The notes under the pieces were generated by a model. The model was not told the origin of the DNA. It was given only the letters and a program-made list of their open reading frames with translations, and made no database searches. From Tenacibaculum sp. SZ-18 (GTDB lineage: Bacteria > Bacteroidota > Bacteroidia > Flavobacteriales > Flavobacteriaceae), in the NCBI RefSeq assembly GCF_002813915.1, contig NZ_CP019335.1:3641777-3705776 (forward strand): a DNA stretch of 64,000 nucleotides, written 5' to 3'. Shown piece after piece: positions 45,101 to 53,643 of the stretch; position 1 is the first letter of the stretch; the number at the start of each line of letters is the position of its first letter. The position numbers and the translations under genes are program-made.

Positions 45101-45528
45101 AAATTCTATTCCCGGATGATTATGTTAATAATATCTCAGAACGTTTGAATTTATATAAGCAATTGAGTGATTTAAATGAGGAAGAAGAATTACAAACATT
45201 CGAGAAAAATATCATTGATCGTTTTGGAGAATTCCCAACACAGGTACAAGATTTACTAGATTCTGTCCGAATTAAATGGTTAGCAAAATCATTAGGGTTA
45301 GAGAAAGTAATTTTAAAGCAAAAACGTTTGGTAGGATATTTTGTGTCAGATCAACAATCGGACTTTTATCAAACCGAAGCATTTACAAGAATGTTGAAAT
45401 ATGTACAGCAAAATTCGAAAAGCTGTGTAATGAAGGAAAAACAAACCAAAAAAGGATTACGATTGTTAATCACATTTATAAAAATTGATTCCGTTAAAAA
45501 GGCACTAACTACTTTAGAGAAAATTTAA
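42199..45528 (+). CDS. mfd: transcription-repair coupling factor
   Basis: An 1109-residue Mfd, which removes RNA polymerase stalled at DNA lesions and recruits UvrA. It has the UvrB-like N-terminal part, the RNA polymerase-interaction segment GDYVTHIDHGVGRFAGL (from about residue 431), Walker A GDVGFGKTE (579-587), the DEEQKFG box (near 680), TATPIPRTL, and a C-terminal TRCF domain. The start is TTG (MSKQTIV), with the -7 box 16 bases upstream. A decayed copy of its 3' end lies about 2.6 kb downstream. Confidence 0.97.
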   Translation: MSKQTIVNYYQNATKVALVQQALQQEKHHFQLSNLVGSSLSFVISETFKTVDKPYLFICNDKEEAAYYLNDLEQLLGEKNVLFYPGSYRRPYQIEETDNANVLLRSEVLNRINSRKKPAIIVTYPTALFEKVVTKKELEKNTLKVTKGENLSLDFINEVLFEYNFNRVDFVTEPGEFSVRGGIVDVFSFSNDEPYRIEFFGDEVDSIRTFDVETQLSKEKFSKVSIMPNVENKALQESRESFLKYISSKTVLLVKNKDLLTGNLDKFFRKAEVEFEKLSKEVQHSKPSELFCNGTTIESQLSDFNIGFLDKTDCEQKIEFAVRSQPSFNKQFDLLIEDLNVHHSKGYANYIFCANEKQAQRFHDIFDDADEEVHYETVVFPIYQGFIDEDQKIVCYTDHQIFERYHKFRLKNGYAKKQSITLKELTNLEKGDYVTHIDHGVGRFAGLQKIDVDGKKQEAIKLIYGDRDILYVSIHSLHKISKFNGKDGKAPKIFKLGSNAWKKIKQKTKTRVKEIAFNLIQLYAKRKLEKGFAFGPDTHMQHELEASFLFEDTPDQFSATQDVKADMEKDQPMDRLVCGDVGFGKTEVAIRAAFKAVDNGKQVAVLVPTTILAFQHFKTFSERLKHFPVQIDYLNRFRTAKQKRGVLEGISDGSVDIVIGTHQLTNKNVQFKDLGLLIIDEEQKFGVAAKDKLKTIKENVDTLTLTATPIPRTLQFSLMAARDLSVIKTPPPNRHPVETNVVRLSEEIMRDAISYEISRGGQVFFIHNRIENIKEVAGMLQRLVPAAKIGIGHGQMEGKKLEELMLAFMNGEFDVLVSTTIIESGLDVPNANTIFINNANNFGLSDLHQMRGRVGRSNKKAFCYFITPPYHMMTEEARKRIQALEMFSELGSGLNIAMKDLEIRGAGDLLGGEQSGFINDIGFDTYQKILKEAIEELKENEFKDLYPVDENAGPKEYVKEVQIDTDFEILFPDDYVNNISERLNLYKQLSDLNEEEELQTFEKNIIDRFGEFPTQVQDLLDSVRIKWLAKSLGLEKVILKQKRLVGYFVSDQQSDFYQTEAFTRMLKYVQQNSKSCVMKEKQTKKGLRLLITFIKIDSVKKALTTLEKI

Positions 45529-45973
45529 AAAGAAAACTCGAACTGAAAGGTTCGAGTTTTTTAATGACTGATTTTGAGTAAAGTTTTGTGGAAGTTTATA
45601 ATTGCTCTTATACGAGGTTTATCTTAGAGTATTTTTTATAGAATAAGATCTGAGATTAAGATACGTATAATATGGTCACAAACTAATAGACAGGAAAATA
45701 ACTAACGAGAATAGCCAATTAAACTAACATAATGTATTGAAAATCTGATTTTAAGATTTCATAATCTTGTCAAACTTTAATTGCAAAATGAAAAAGAATT
45801 ATTATTTTTAGGTTTAAAGGAGGTCATAAACTTATTGGTTTCTTTTCAATATTTTGCTTCTAGAATTACACTACAGAAAAGCATTTTGAGAGTAAGTTCA
45901 AGATTTAGCGAAAGCTTAATTGTAATCTTTAGTATCAGTCAATCAACAACAACAAATTAAATAAAAAATTAAA
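45529..45973. other. 445-base spacer between mfd and the amidohydrolase gene
   Basis: It begins with the mfd terminator; the remainder is AT-rich and without recognisable genes. From 45579 rightward the sequence has no counterpart after the second mfd end, marking the left edge of the inserted segment. Confidence 0.4.
45533..45562 (+). terminator. intrinsic terminator of mfd
   Basis: AACTCGAAC and GTTCGAGTT form a 9-bp perfect stem around TGAAAG, followed by T's. A slightly damaged copy exists near 48120-48150. Confidence 0.85.
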
Positions 45974-47860
45974 ATGGTTCATAACGAAAAAGATCTAATT
46001 CCTATTAAGAACGTCATTCTTACTCTAAGTTTAATCGTAGCATTTCACTTTACTAAAGCTCAGACTTTACAGGATATAGGGGGTAATTTTCAAGCTTCTC
46101 CTTTAGTATCTATTTACACGGCAAAAGAGATTATTACTATGAATCCTGAGAAACCAAAAACACAAGCTGTTGCCGTGGTTAATGGCAAAGTGTTAGCAAC
46201 GGGTACAGTTAAAGAACTTCAAGATTTAGTAGGAAACCAACCTATTAGAATTGACAACACGTTTAGCGATAAAGTTATTGTTCCTGGATTCATTGCACAA
46301 CATGATCATCCTGTTCTTGCTGCGCTTACCATGGCCTCAGAAATATTATCCATTGAAGATTGGGTATTACCATCAGGCACAGTAAAGGCAGTGAAAGACA
46401 AACCCGATTTTATGAAACGCATGGAAATGGCGGATAAAAAATTATTAGATCAGGATGAGCCATTAATTTCGTGGGGTTATCATCCAAGTTTCTTTGGATC
46501 ATTAACTAAGTCAGATTTAGATAAAATTAGTAAAACAAGACCAATATTGGTTTGGATGCGAAGCTGCCATGAGATTGTAATGAATACAAAGGCATTAACT
46601 CTTTATCAAGTCAATCAGGAATTTATAAAAACTTGGGGAGAAACACCGCAAAGACAATCGAACTTAAACGATGGTCGTTTTTGGGAACAAGGAATGTTTG
46701 CTGTCGCTCCTAAAATTGCTACGGTGCTTGCTACTCCAAAAAAATTGAAAGAAGGTTTAGAGATAACGCGTGATTTTATGCACTCTAAAGGTGTCACATT
46801 TGGAAATGAGCCTGGGGGAATATTAGTAAAACAGTTACAAGATGCGGTAAATGCAATTATGTCAGACAATAGTATGCCTTTTCGATGGAGTTTTATGGCA
46901 GATGGGAAAACGTTGTGTGATAAATATAAAGATGATAATCAGGTTATTGAAGAAGCAGAAAAACTAGAATCATGGTATTATGGTAAGACATCACTTGCGA
47001 AAAAGCAAGTTAAGCTTTTTTCAGATGGTGCTATTTATTCACAACTTATGCAAGTTAGAGAGCCTTATTTAGACAAGCATAAAGGTGAGTGGATGACTGA
47101 TAAAGATGTTTTTGAAAGAGCTTTTAGAATTTTTTGGGATGCTGGTTATCAAATTCATATTCATGTTAACGGAGATGCTGGACTGGATAGAGTTCTAAAT
47201 ACATTAGAATTAAATATTCGCAGAAATCCGAGATTTGATCACAGAACTGTTATTGTACACTTTGCTGTTAGTCAAAAAGATCAAGTAGCTCGTTTAGCTA
47301 AACTAAATTGTATTGTTAGTGGAAATCCATATTATACTTCTGCCTTGGCAGATAATTACAGCATATTCGGATTAGGACCTAAAAGAGCTAATAGTATGGT
47401 TAGAATGGGTGATGTTGAAAGAGCTGGAGTTTCTTATTCATATCATAGTGATATGCCTATGGCTCCTGCAGATCCACTTTTTTTAATGTGGTGCGGGGTG
47501 AATCGAATTACAACAAGTGGAAGAGTTGCAGATCCTAACCAAAGAGTAAGTCGGGAAGGTGCTTTAAAAGCAGTGACGATTGATGCGGCCTATTCTCTTA
47601 AAATGGAAAACCAAATTGGTTCAATCGAGTCAGGAAAACTTGCAAACTTTACAATATTAGATGATAACCCAATTACTTGTAATCCTCTAGAAATTAAAAA
47701 TATAAAAGTTTGGGGAACAGTTGTTGAAGGCGTTAAGCAACCAGTAAAAATTAATAATCAAACAAACAAAGTAGGTTATTTAGATTACTATAATTTAGAT
47801 TCGTTTGGTTACGCAGCTTTTGATCATTTTAAAAGAATTATTAACTGCAGAAAGAAATAA
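45974..47860 (+). CDS. exported amidohydrolase family protein (YtcJ-like)
   Basis: A 628-residue protein with a signal peptide after a 12-residue N-terminal extension (NVILTLSLIVAFHFTKAQT, cleavage after KAQ). The amidohydrolase-3 signature appears as VPGFIAQHDHPVL; FIDxHxH is the usual form. Later metal-ligand elements are HIHVNGDAGLDRVL and YHSDMPMAPADPLF. The gene encodes a metal-dependent hydrolase of unknown substrate acting in the periplasm. It is the only gene between the two copies of the mfd 3' end, so it may have arrived with the insertion. Confidence 0.85.
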   Translation: MVHNEKDLIPIKNVILTLSLIVAFHFTKAQTLQDIGGNFQASPLVSIYTAKEIITMNPEKPKTQAVAVVNGKVLATGTVKELQDLVGNQPIRIDNTFSDKVIVPGFIAQHDHPVLAALTMASEILSIEDWVLPSGTVKAVKDKPDFMKRMEMADKKLLDQDEPLISWGYHPSFFGSLTKSDLDKISKTRPILVWMRSCHEIVMNTKALTLYQVNQEFIKTWGETPQRQSNLNDGRFWEQGMFAVAPKIATVLATPKKLKEGLEITRDFMHSKGVTFGNEPGGILVKQLQDAVNAIMSDNSMPFRWSFMADGKTLCDKYKDDNQVIEEAEKLESWYYGKTSLAKKQVKLFSDGAIYSQLMQVREPYLDKHKGEWMTDKDVFERAFRIFWDAGYQIHIHVNGDAGLDRVLNTLELNIRRNPRFDHRTVIVHFAVSQKDQVARLAKLNCIVSGNPYYTSALADNYSIFGLGPKRANSMVRMGDVERAGVSYSYHSDMPMAPADPLFLMWCGVNRITTSGRVADPNQRVSREGALKAVTIDAAYSLKMENQIGSIESGKLANFTILDDNPITCNPLEIKNIKVWGTVVEGVKQPVKINNQTNKVGYLDYYNLDSFGYAAFDHFKRIINCRKK

Positions 47861-48005
47861 TATTCCCAATCTCATGTCTGTTCAAGATAGAATAGGATTT
47901 GATAGTGAGTTTCAAACATTATACCTTTTTTAAGGAGGAGTAATTTTAATTTAAGAAGAGAAAATATAACTACAGGATAAATGAGACTTATAAATGCTTA
48001 AAGAA
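47861..48005. other. AT-rich junction after the amidohydrolase gene
   Basis: It carries the end of the inserted segment before the decayed mfd copy; no gene or repeat is recognised. Confidence 0.35.
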
Positions 48006-48165
48006 GAAAAGCTGCGTAATGAAGGAAAAACAAACCAAAAACGGATTAAGATTATTAGCCACATTTATAAAATTGATTCCGTTAAAAGGCATTAACCATT
48101 TTAGAGAAAATTTAAAATGAAAACTCGAGCTGAAAGGTTCGAGTTTTTTAATGACTGATTTTGAG
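48006..48165 (+). pseudogene. decayed second copy of the mfd 3' end with its terminator
   Basis: This 160-base stretch matches 45417-45578 (the last ~37 codons, stop and terminator of mfd) at roughly 90% identity by eye, with two single-base deletions that break the reading frame. Beyond both edges similarity stops. It could be the relic of the original mfd end, replaced when a segment with a related mfd end was inserted, or a duplication. Confidence 0.85.
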
Positions 48166-48221
48166 CGATCTTTTAAAGAAAAACTGTATCTTTTTGTGTG
48201 AAAATATTTAAAAGAAAAACT

Positions 48222-49313
48222 ATGAAAAAGCAACAATGGCTATTATTATGCTTAGTACTAATGAGCACTTTTGTGTTCGCAACTCGACAAACTCCAGATC
48301 ATTTAATCGTTGGAAACGATAGTCTTAAGCTAAATATCGGTTGGGGACATCCATCTCCGTTACAAACATATTTTCGTCAAAATAAGGATATCAAAAATCC
48401 ATTTAGAATGATTTCAACTGCAAACTATCGAGGTCATATTGCTACATGGAATATAGAAAACAGTAGGTTTTATTTGATAGGTTTAGATGTTGATGGAACA
48501 AAACATAAACCAACAGATTTCAGTATTAAATCAGAAAATTCAGGATTTTCCAACGAGAAAAGAGTTTTTGCAGATTGGTTTACTGGCGTTATTGAATGTC
48601 GAAAAATTAATAAAGATTGGAGTGTTGCTTATACGGTGTACTATTATGTTAAACAGGGAATTGTGGAAAGAGAAGCTCAAATTACCAATAAAGAGCTAGA
48701 AAGGTTACAAGAATTCACTGCAAAAGATACCACCAATACTGAGCTCCTTTCAAAATATTCAATGTTGTATTTGAATCAATCATACATTTCATTTTACTTC
48801 AGATTGTATGAGAGAGAAATGGTTGCTGTTAAAGGAAAAAAAGGTCAATTATTAGGAAAAGAAGAACGAAGCTTAGTTTTAGATAATTACAAAAGTGATT
48901 ATTCCGATTGGCCATTTAATTGGGAAAGTGAAACGTATGTCGGTGCACCAAATGGAAGTTATGTTATTGAAGATGGTAAATTGTTATTAGAATCTTTAGA
49001 ATTATTATCTGGATTAAGTTTTGATGGCCCTGAAAAATCAGAATTGAATATCAAGGAATTTTTTAAAGGCAAAGAGTTTTATAAGGACAAGCTTTTTGCT
49101 AATTGGGTTTCAGGTGTTTTTATCATCAATTTTGGAAAAGAAGAAAAAGGAGAATTTGGAATGATGCGTTTCAAAGTCAAATCTTCATCAATCTATAAAA
49201 TAGAAAATGGAGTTGTCAAAGAATCTTATGAATTACCTAAGAATAAGAAGGATTTAGAAAATATAGAGAACGACCAATTAAAAGACTTGGTAAAAGAGTT
49301 TCAAAATCAATAG
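48222..49313 (+). CDS. hypothetical exported protein
   Basis: A 363-residue protein from the ATG at 48222; an upstream in-frame GTG at 48198 would put residues before the signal peptide. Signal peptide MKKQQWLLLCLVLMSTFVFA. The mature part is beta-rich with Trp/Tyr-rich segments and no recognised family. A -7-like TATCTTTTTG lies at about 48188-48197. First gene after the mfd scar; it may be co-regulated with the TlpA-like genes that follow. Confidence 0.7.
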   Translation: MKKQQWLLLCLVLMSTFVFATRQTPDHLIVGNDSLKLNIGWGHPSPLQTYFRQNKDIKNPFRMISTANYRGHIATWNIENSRFYLIGLDVDGTKHKPTDFSIKSENSGFSNEKRVFADWFTGVIECRKINKDWSVAYTVYYYVKQGIVEREAQITNKELERLQEFTAKDTTNTELLSKYSMLYLNQSYISFYFRLYEREMVAVKGKKGQLLGKEERSLVLDNYKSDYSDWPFNWESETYVGAPNGSYVIEDGKLLLESLELLSGLSFDGPEKSELNIKEFFKGKEFYKDKLFANWVSGVFIINFGKEEKGEFGMMRFKVKSSSIYKIENGVVKESYELPKNKKDLENIENDQLKDLVKEFQNQ

Positions 49314-49336
49314 TTCTTACGACAATCTAAAAAGCT

Positions 49337-49344
49337 TAACTTTG
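49337..49344 (+). promoter_or_regulatory. -7 promoter element of the first TlpA-like gene
   Basis: TAACTTTG matches TAnnTTTG, 22 bases before the ATG. Confidence 0.5.
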
Positions 49345-49366
49345 TAGCGATTAAAAAAGAAAGCTA

Positions 49367-50701
49367 ATGAAAAAATTAGGTGTTGTTTTGTTGTCAATTT
49401 TTGTTTTTACAACAAGTATATCAGCTCAAAAAATCAAAGGAATTATTAATAATGCAAGTAGTGAAACCAAGTTTTCACTTCGAACAATTGGAGATAGAAC
49501 AATCAAAGAAATTCCTATAGAAAATGGAACTTTTGAAGTTGATAATTTAAACTTAAAAGAAGGATTTTACTTAATCCGAAAAGACAACAGTACAGAGCAT
49601 GTGTATTTAAAACCAAATGATGAACTTATCATTAGTTTCGATGCTCAAAAATTTGACGAAACTTTGTCTTATGCTGGTGAAGGTTCAGAAGCAAATAATT
49701 ATTTGGTAATAAAAGGGAAACTAGAGCAGGAACGTAAAAAAGATACTGATAAATTTTACGAAGGAAATGAGCAAGATTATAAAAGGAAAATTCTTGCCAT
49801 TGAAAAAGAAATAAAAATCTTATTGGCTAAGGTAAATAGTGAAAGTTTCCGGAAAGAAGAAGAGAAAAATATAAGATTCGGCTACTTATTTGACATTTAC
49901 AATTACCCGAATATGATGAAATTTAACTTCGGGAAGAAAGTAACAGTTCCTGAAAGTTTCTTTGCTGCACTAGAAGATGTGAACTTTGATAATGCAGTCA
50001 ACTATTTAAAATATCCTTACTACAGATATTTAGCAGGAACTAAGTGGAAAAAGGATGTTGAAAACGCTGATAGCTTTGAAGAAATGAGCAGTGTAATTGA
50101 AAAAATTCGCTCGAAACATATTTTTGTTGATGTGATAATCAACTCTTTTTATCGAATAGCCGATACACCAGAGAAATCTAAAATGCATTTTAAGTTAATT
50201 GAAAAGTTTGTTCCGAATAAGGAATTTATAAAACAAGCGAAGGCAGAATATGAAAAAGTAAAGGCTACATCAAACGGTAAAAAAGCACCAAACTTCAAGT
50301 TTAATGATCGTAATGGAAAGCCTGTTGAATTAGCGAAATTCAAAGGTAAATATGTACTCATTGATATCTGGGCAACGTGGTGTGTTCCATGTTTAAAACA
50401 AGTACCTTATTTAAAAAAGTTAGAGGAAAAATATCACAATAAAAACATTGTATTTGTGGGTATTTCAGTTGATGATAAAGACGAATATAAATTGTGGAAA
50501 GAAACTTTAGACAAGAAGAAAATGGGTGGAGTTCAACTATTTGCAGACAAGTCTTTTGAGTCTGATTTTGTTGATGCATTTGGTGTCGCTTCAATTCCAA
50601 GGTTTATTTTAATTTCTCCTGAAGGCACTATTGTGGAAAGTCATTTTAGCAAACCATCACATAAAATTACTGAAGAAAAACTAGATGCCTTGTTGAAGTA
50701 A
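49367..50701 (+). CDS. TlpA-family thiol-disulfide protein with N-terminal DUF4369-like domain (first copy)
   Basis: A 444-residue exported protein with a signal peptide (cleavage about residue 21, ISAQK). The N-terminal half (about 25-280) is the beta-rich/helical region typical of DUF4369-TlpA fusions. The C-terminal thioredoxin fold has WATWCVPCLKQVP with the redox pair Cys339 and Cys342, and the cis-Pro in ASIPRF. It probably reduces or oxidises periplasmic thiols. A paralogue follows after one gene. Confidence 0.88.
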   Translation: MKKLGVVLLSIFVFTTSISAQKIKGIINNASSETKFSLRTIGDRTIKEIPIENGTFEVDNLNLKEGFYLIRKDNSTEHVYLKPNDELIISFDAQKFDETLSYAGEGSEANNYLVIKGKLEQERKKDTDKFYEGNEQDYKRKILAIEKEIKILLAKVNSESFRKEEEKNIRFGYLFDIYNYPNMMKFNFGKKVTVPESFFAALEDVNFDNAVNYLKYPYYRYLAGTKWKKDVENADSFEEMSSVIEKIRSKHIFVDVIINSFYRIADTPEKSKMHFKLIEKFVPNKEFIKQAKAEYEKVKATSNGKKAPNFKFNDRNGKPVELAKFKGKYVLIDIWATWCVPCLKQVPYLKKLEEKYHNKNIVFVGISVDDKDEYKLWKETLDKKKMGGVQLFADKSFESDFVDAFGVASIPRFILISPEGTIVESHFSKPSHKITEEKLDALLK

Positions 50702-50712
50702 ACCGTTTAATT

Positions 50713-51246
50713 TTGAGAGATAAGCCATATATATACATAGTATTTTTACTTCTCATTTGTGCTTTTGTTGGTAGATTACTAACTTTTTTTAGTTCAAATT
50801 TCGAGTTAATTGAAACAGGTAGTATCATAGAAAGTTTCTGCTTAAATGTTGCTTATGTAGCAGGTTGGGTATTGATGTTATCAAATGGAACTTTTATTGG
50901 AACTATATACTTTAAAATTACTCAGGGATTAATGTCAATCGTTATTGTTGGAGCACTTTTAAAAATTATGCATTATAAATTATATGCTGATTATTTAATT
51001 GTTTTTGGTTTGGTGGGAATTTTAATTGCATATAGTATAAGTTTCCATAAAAAACCGATTAAAAAGAGATTAGACTATTTAAAACTTACTTGGGTAATTT
51101 TATTACTAAGTAGCACAGTTTTAATTTTTCTACACGTTTTATCCAAGGATTATCGACTGGTGGCAGATATTGTTTTTTGGATATTATTGTTAGACTTTTG
51201 TACCACGAAAACTAACCTTTTCAAAAAGCAAAAGTCTTATTCATAA
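50713..51246 (+). CDS. hypothetical membrane protein between TlpA paralogues
   Basis: A 177-residue protein starting at TTG, 12 bases after the first TlpA-like gene. Five hydrophobic helices are visible (about 5-20, 40-57, 65-85, 92-110, 125-145). No family recognised. Sandwiched between two thioredoxin-fold genes on the same strand, it may be their membrane partner, which is inference from position only. Confidence 0.65.
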   Translation: MRDKPYIYIVFLLLICAFVGRLLTFFSSNFELIETGSIIESFCLNVAYVAGWVLMLSNGTFIGTIYFKITQGLMSIVIVGALLKIMHYKLYADYLIVFGLVGILIAYSISFHKKPIKKRLDYLKLTWVILLLSSTVLIFLHVLSKDYRLVADIVFWILLLDFCTTKTNLFKKQKSYS

Positions 51247-51315
51247 GCTATTTTAATAATAGTAGCTTTTGGTGTTATTTTTAATGATGAACCAATAGGT
51301 TTAAATGTTAGGTAA

Positions 51316-52680
51316 ATGAAACGAATACTCACAATAGTTTTTATAGGTTTAACAAGTGTAATATATGGACAACGATTGTCTTTTAATATTACCAACGATT
51401 CTATTAAAAAAGAATTTTACCTAACGAAAATTACCAATGAAATTGTAGAAACAATTACCATTGAATCGTTCAATTTTAATGTGGATATTAACCTTGATGA
51501 AGGCTATTACTTTCTGAAAAAAGAAGACGAAAAAACATTATTATATTTGAAAAGGAACGACGAGTTTACGATTTCTTTCGATGGAGAAAACTTTTTAAAG
51601 TCACTTACTTTTTCTGGGAAACGAGGTGCAGGAAGAAACACATATTTGCACAGTAAAAATATAGAATTGTTAGATCAAGATGGAAATTTGAATACCTTTT
51701 ACAAGAGAAATTTTTATGAAGGAAATGAGAATAAATACGTACGTCGTCTAGATCAATATTACAAAGGTTTTTACGGAACAATTTTCGGGAGTGGATTTGA
51801 GGAGAGTTTTATAAATGAGGAATCTAAAAATTTGCAATATGGCTATTACTTGGACATTTTAAAGTTTGAAAAAGCCAAAAAGTACTATGATTTTAAAGAC
51901 AGTATTCAGATTTCAAAAGCGTATTTAGCACCTCTAAGAAGTGTTCTTTTTGATAACCAATTGTTTTCTGATCGTTACCAATCGTACAACGATCTTGCAG
52001 TTTTGAAATGGCAAATAGATATAGAAAAAACTAATAATTATTCGGTAATGAAAGGAATCATTGCTTCTATTAGAACCGAAGCAATTCAGAAAGCGTTATT
52101 GGTGCGTTTGTATGAAACAATGGCGAAAGATGACCCAAATAGAATGCGTGCTTATTTGGATTTAATCAAAGCCTACTCAAAAGACAACCAATTAATTGCA
52201 AGATCGAAAGCAAAACTTTCAGTTATTGCACAAGAAGAAGCGGAAAAAAATCTTTCTAGATTTTCATATTTAAACACCAACGGAGAAGAGGTAAAATTAG
52301 CTGATTTTAAAGGTAATTACATTTTTCTATATCTATGGGCAACTTTTTGTAAAGATTGCGTAAACGAGTTTAAAAACATCGAAAAACTTAGAGATAATTT
52401 TGAAGATAAAAACATAGTATTTGTTGGTGTTTCTGTAGATAAAAAAGAAGACTTCGATAAATGGTCTGGTTTGGTAAATGAATCAGGAATTAAAACAAGT
52501 GCTATGCAATTGTTTTTTGATGATGCAAGATCAAAACTTATCAAAGCTTATGAAATTTCTTCTATTCCAGCCTTAGTACTATTATCTCTAAAAGGAGAAA
52601 AAATGAAAATTGATATCAAAGAAATCGATTCAAAGAAGACACAACGTTCTCTAAGAAAACTGTTTGATAAATTGGAGTAA
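51316..52680 (+). CDS. TlpA-family thiol-disulfide protein (second copy, CKDC)
   Basis: A 454-residue paralogue of the first TlpA-like protein, with a signal peptide (MKRILTIVFIGLTSVIYGQ). The C-terminal thioredoxin fold has LWATFCKDCVNEF, redox pair Cys345 and Cys348, and the cis-Pro in SSIPAL. The CKDC centre is more polar than CVPC in the first copy, so their redox potentials probably differ. Similar length and layout (beta-rich N-terminal half) point to tandem duplication. Confidence 0.88.
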   Translation: MKRILTIVFIGLTSVIYGQRLSFNITNDSIKKEFYLTKITNEIVETITIESFNFNVDINLDEGYYFLKKEDEKTLLYLKRNDEFTISFDGENFLKSLTFSGKRGAGRNTYLHSKNIELLDQDGNLNTFYKRNFYEGNENKYVRRLDQYYKGFYGTIFGSGFEESFINEESKNLQYGYYLDILKFEKAKKYYDFKDSIQISKAYLAPLRSVLFDNQLFSDRYQSYNDLAVLKWQIDIEKTNNYSVMKGIIASIRTEAIQKALLVRLYETMAKDDPNRMRAYLDLIKAYSKDNQLIARSKAKLSVIAQEEAEKNLSRFSYLNTNGEEVKLADFKGNYIFLYLWATFCKDCVNEFKNIEKLRDNFEDKNIVFVGVSVDKKEDFDKWSGLVNESGIKTSAMQLFFDDARSKLIKAYEISSIPALVLLSLKGEKMKIDIKEIDSKKTQRSLRKLFDKLE

Positions 52681-52765
52681 ATTACAATTCTTTTAAACAG
52701 TCTTGTACAGGTAAGAACGAAATTAATAACTAACTTTCGCATTTCAATCCGCTAAAAATAGTGCC

Positions 52766-53632
52766 TTGCAAAACAATTATTTAGAAAAACTTCTAGGTTT
52801 AATCGTAGCAACATTTTTCATCAGTACTTCTGGTGTATTAGGAAGATACATTAGTATGCCTTCTGAAGTTATTATTTTTTTCAGAGCAACTTTTGCGATG
52901 ATCATTTTGTTTGTGTTTTTAAAATACAAACGTGTCGATTTTAAATTGAAATCTAGTAAACATAAACTTCCGTTTTTAGTTGCAGGAGTATTTATGGGAG
53001 TTCATTGGGTAACTTATTTTTATGCATTAAAACTCTCGAACGTTGCAATTGGAATGTTATCGTTATATACATTTCCAGTGATGACCGCCTTTTTAGAACC
53101 TGTTTTTTTAAAGGTAAAATTCAATCCGATTTACATTGTTTTGGGAATTTTAGTGTTATTAGGATTGTATATTTTATCACCGGATTTCACATTCGAAAGC
53201 ACTACGGTTCAAGGAATCTTATTCGGATTAGTTTCAGCCCTGTGTTATTCGATCCGAATTTTAATTTTAAAGCAATATGTGCACCAATACAATGGTGTAT
53301 TACTCATGTTTTATCAAACGATTATTATAAGTATTTGCTTGTTCCCTACTCTATTTTTCATGGATACTTCAGAGTTTCAAAGTCAACTACCATACTTACT
53401 TTTGTTAGCATTTTTAACCACAGCAATTGGTCATAGTTTAATGGTCTATTCTTTACAGTTTTTTACGGCATCAACTACCAGCATTATCAGCAGTATTCAA
53501 CCTATTTTTGGAATAATTTTGGCCTTCATTTTTTTGAGTGAAATACCCACTGTAAATACGTTTTTGGGAGGAGGTTTAATACTAGCAACTGTATTAATTG
53601 AAAGTATTAGAAGTAAGAGAAGTAAAAAGTAA
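52766..53632 (+). CDS. EamA family (DMT) transporter
   Basis: A 288-residue permease with ten predicted helices in two EamA repeats (first FFISTSGVLGRYISMPSEV, second FGLVSALCYSIRILILKQYV). The start is TTG (MQNNYLEKLL). Related to drug/metabolite exporters of the RhaT/YdcZ type; substrate unknown. It follows the TlpA pair by about 85 bases and may be transcribed with them. Confidence 0.88.
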   Translation: MQNNYLEKLLGLIVATFFISTSGVLGRYISMPSEVIIFFRATFAMIILFVFLKYKRVDFKLKSSKHKLPFLVAGVFMGVHWVTYFYALKLSNVAIGMLSLYTFPVMTAFLEPVFLKVKFNPIYIVLGILVLLGLYILSPDFTFESTTVQGILFGLVSALCYSIRILILKQYVHQYNGVLLMFYQTIIISICLFPTLFFMDTSEFQSQLPYLLLLAFLTTAIGHSLMVYSLQFFTASTTSIISSIQPIFGIILAFIFLSEIPTVNTFLGGGLILATVLIESIRSKRSKK

Positions 53633-53643
53633 GTTCTAGCAAA

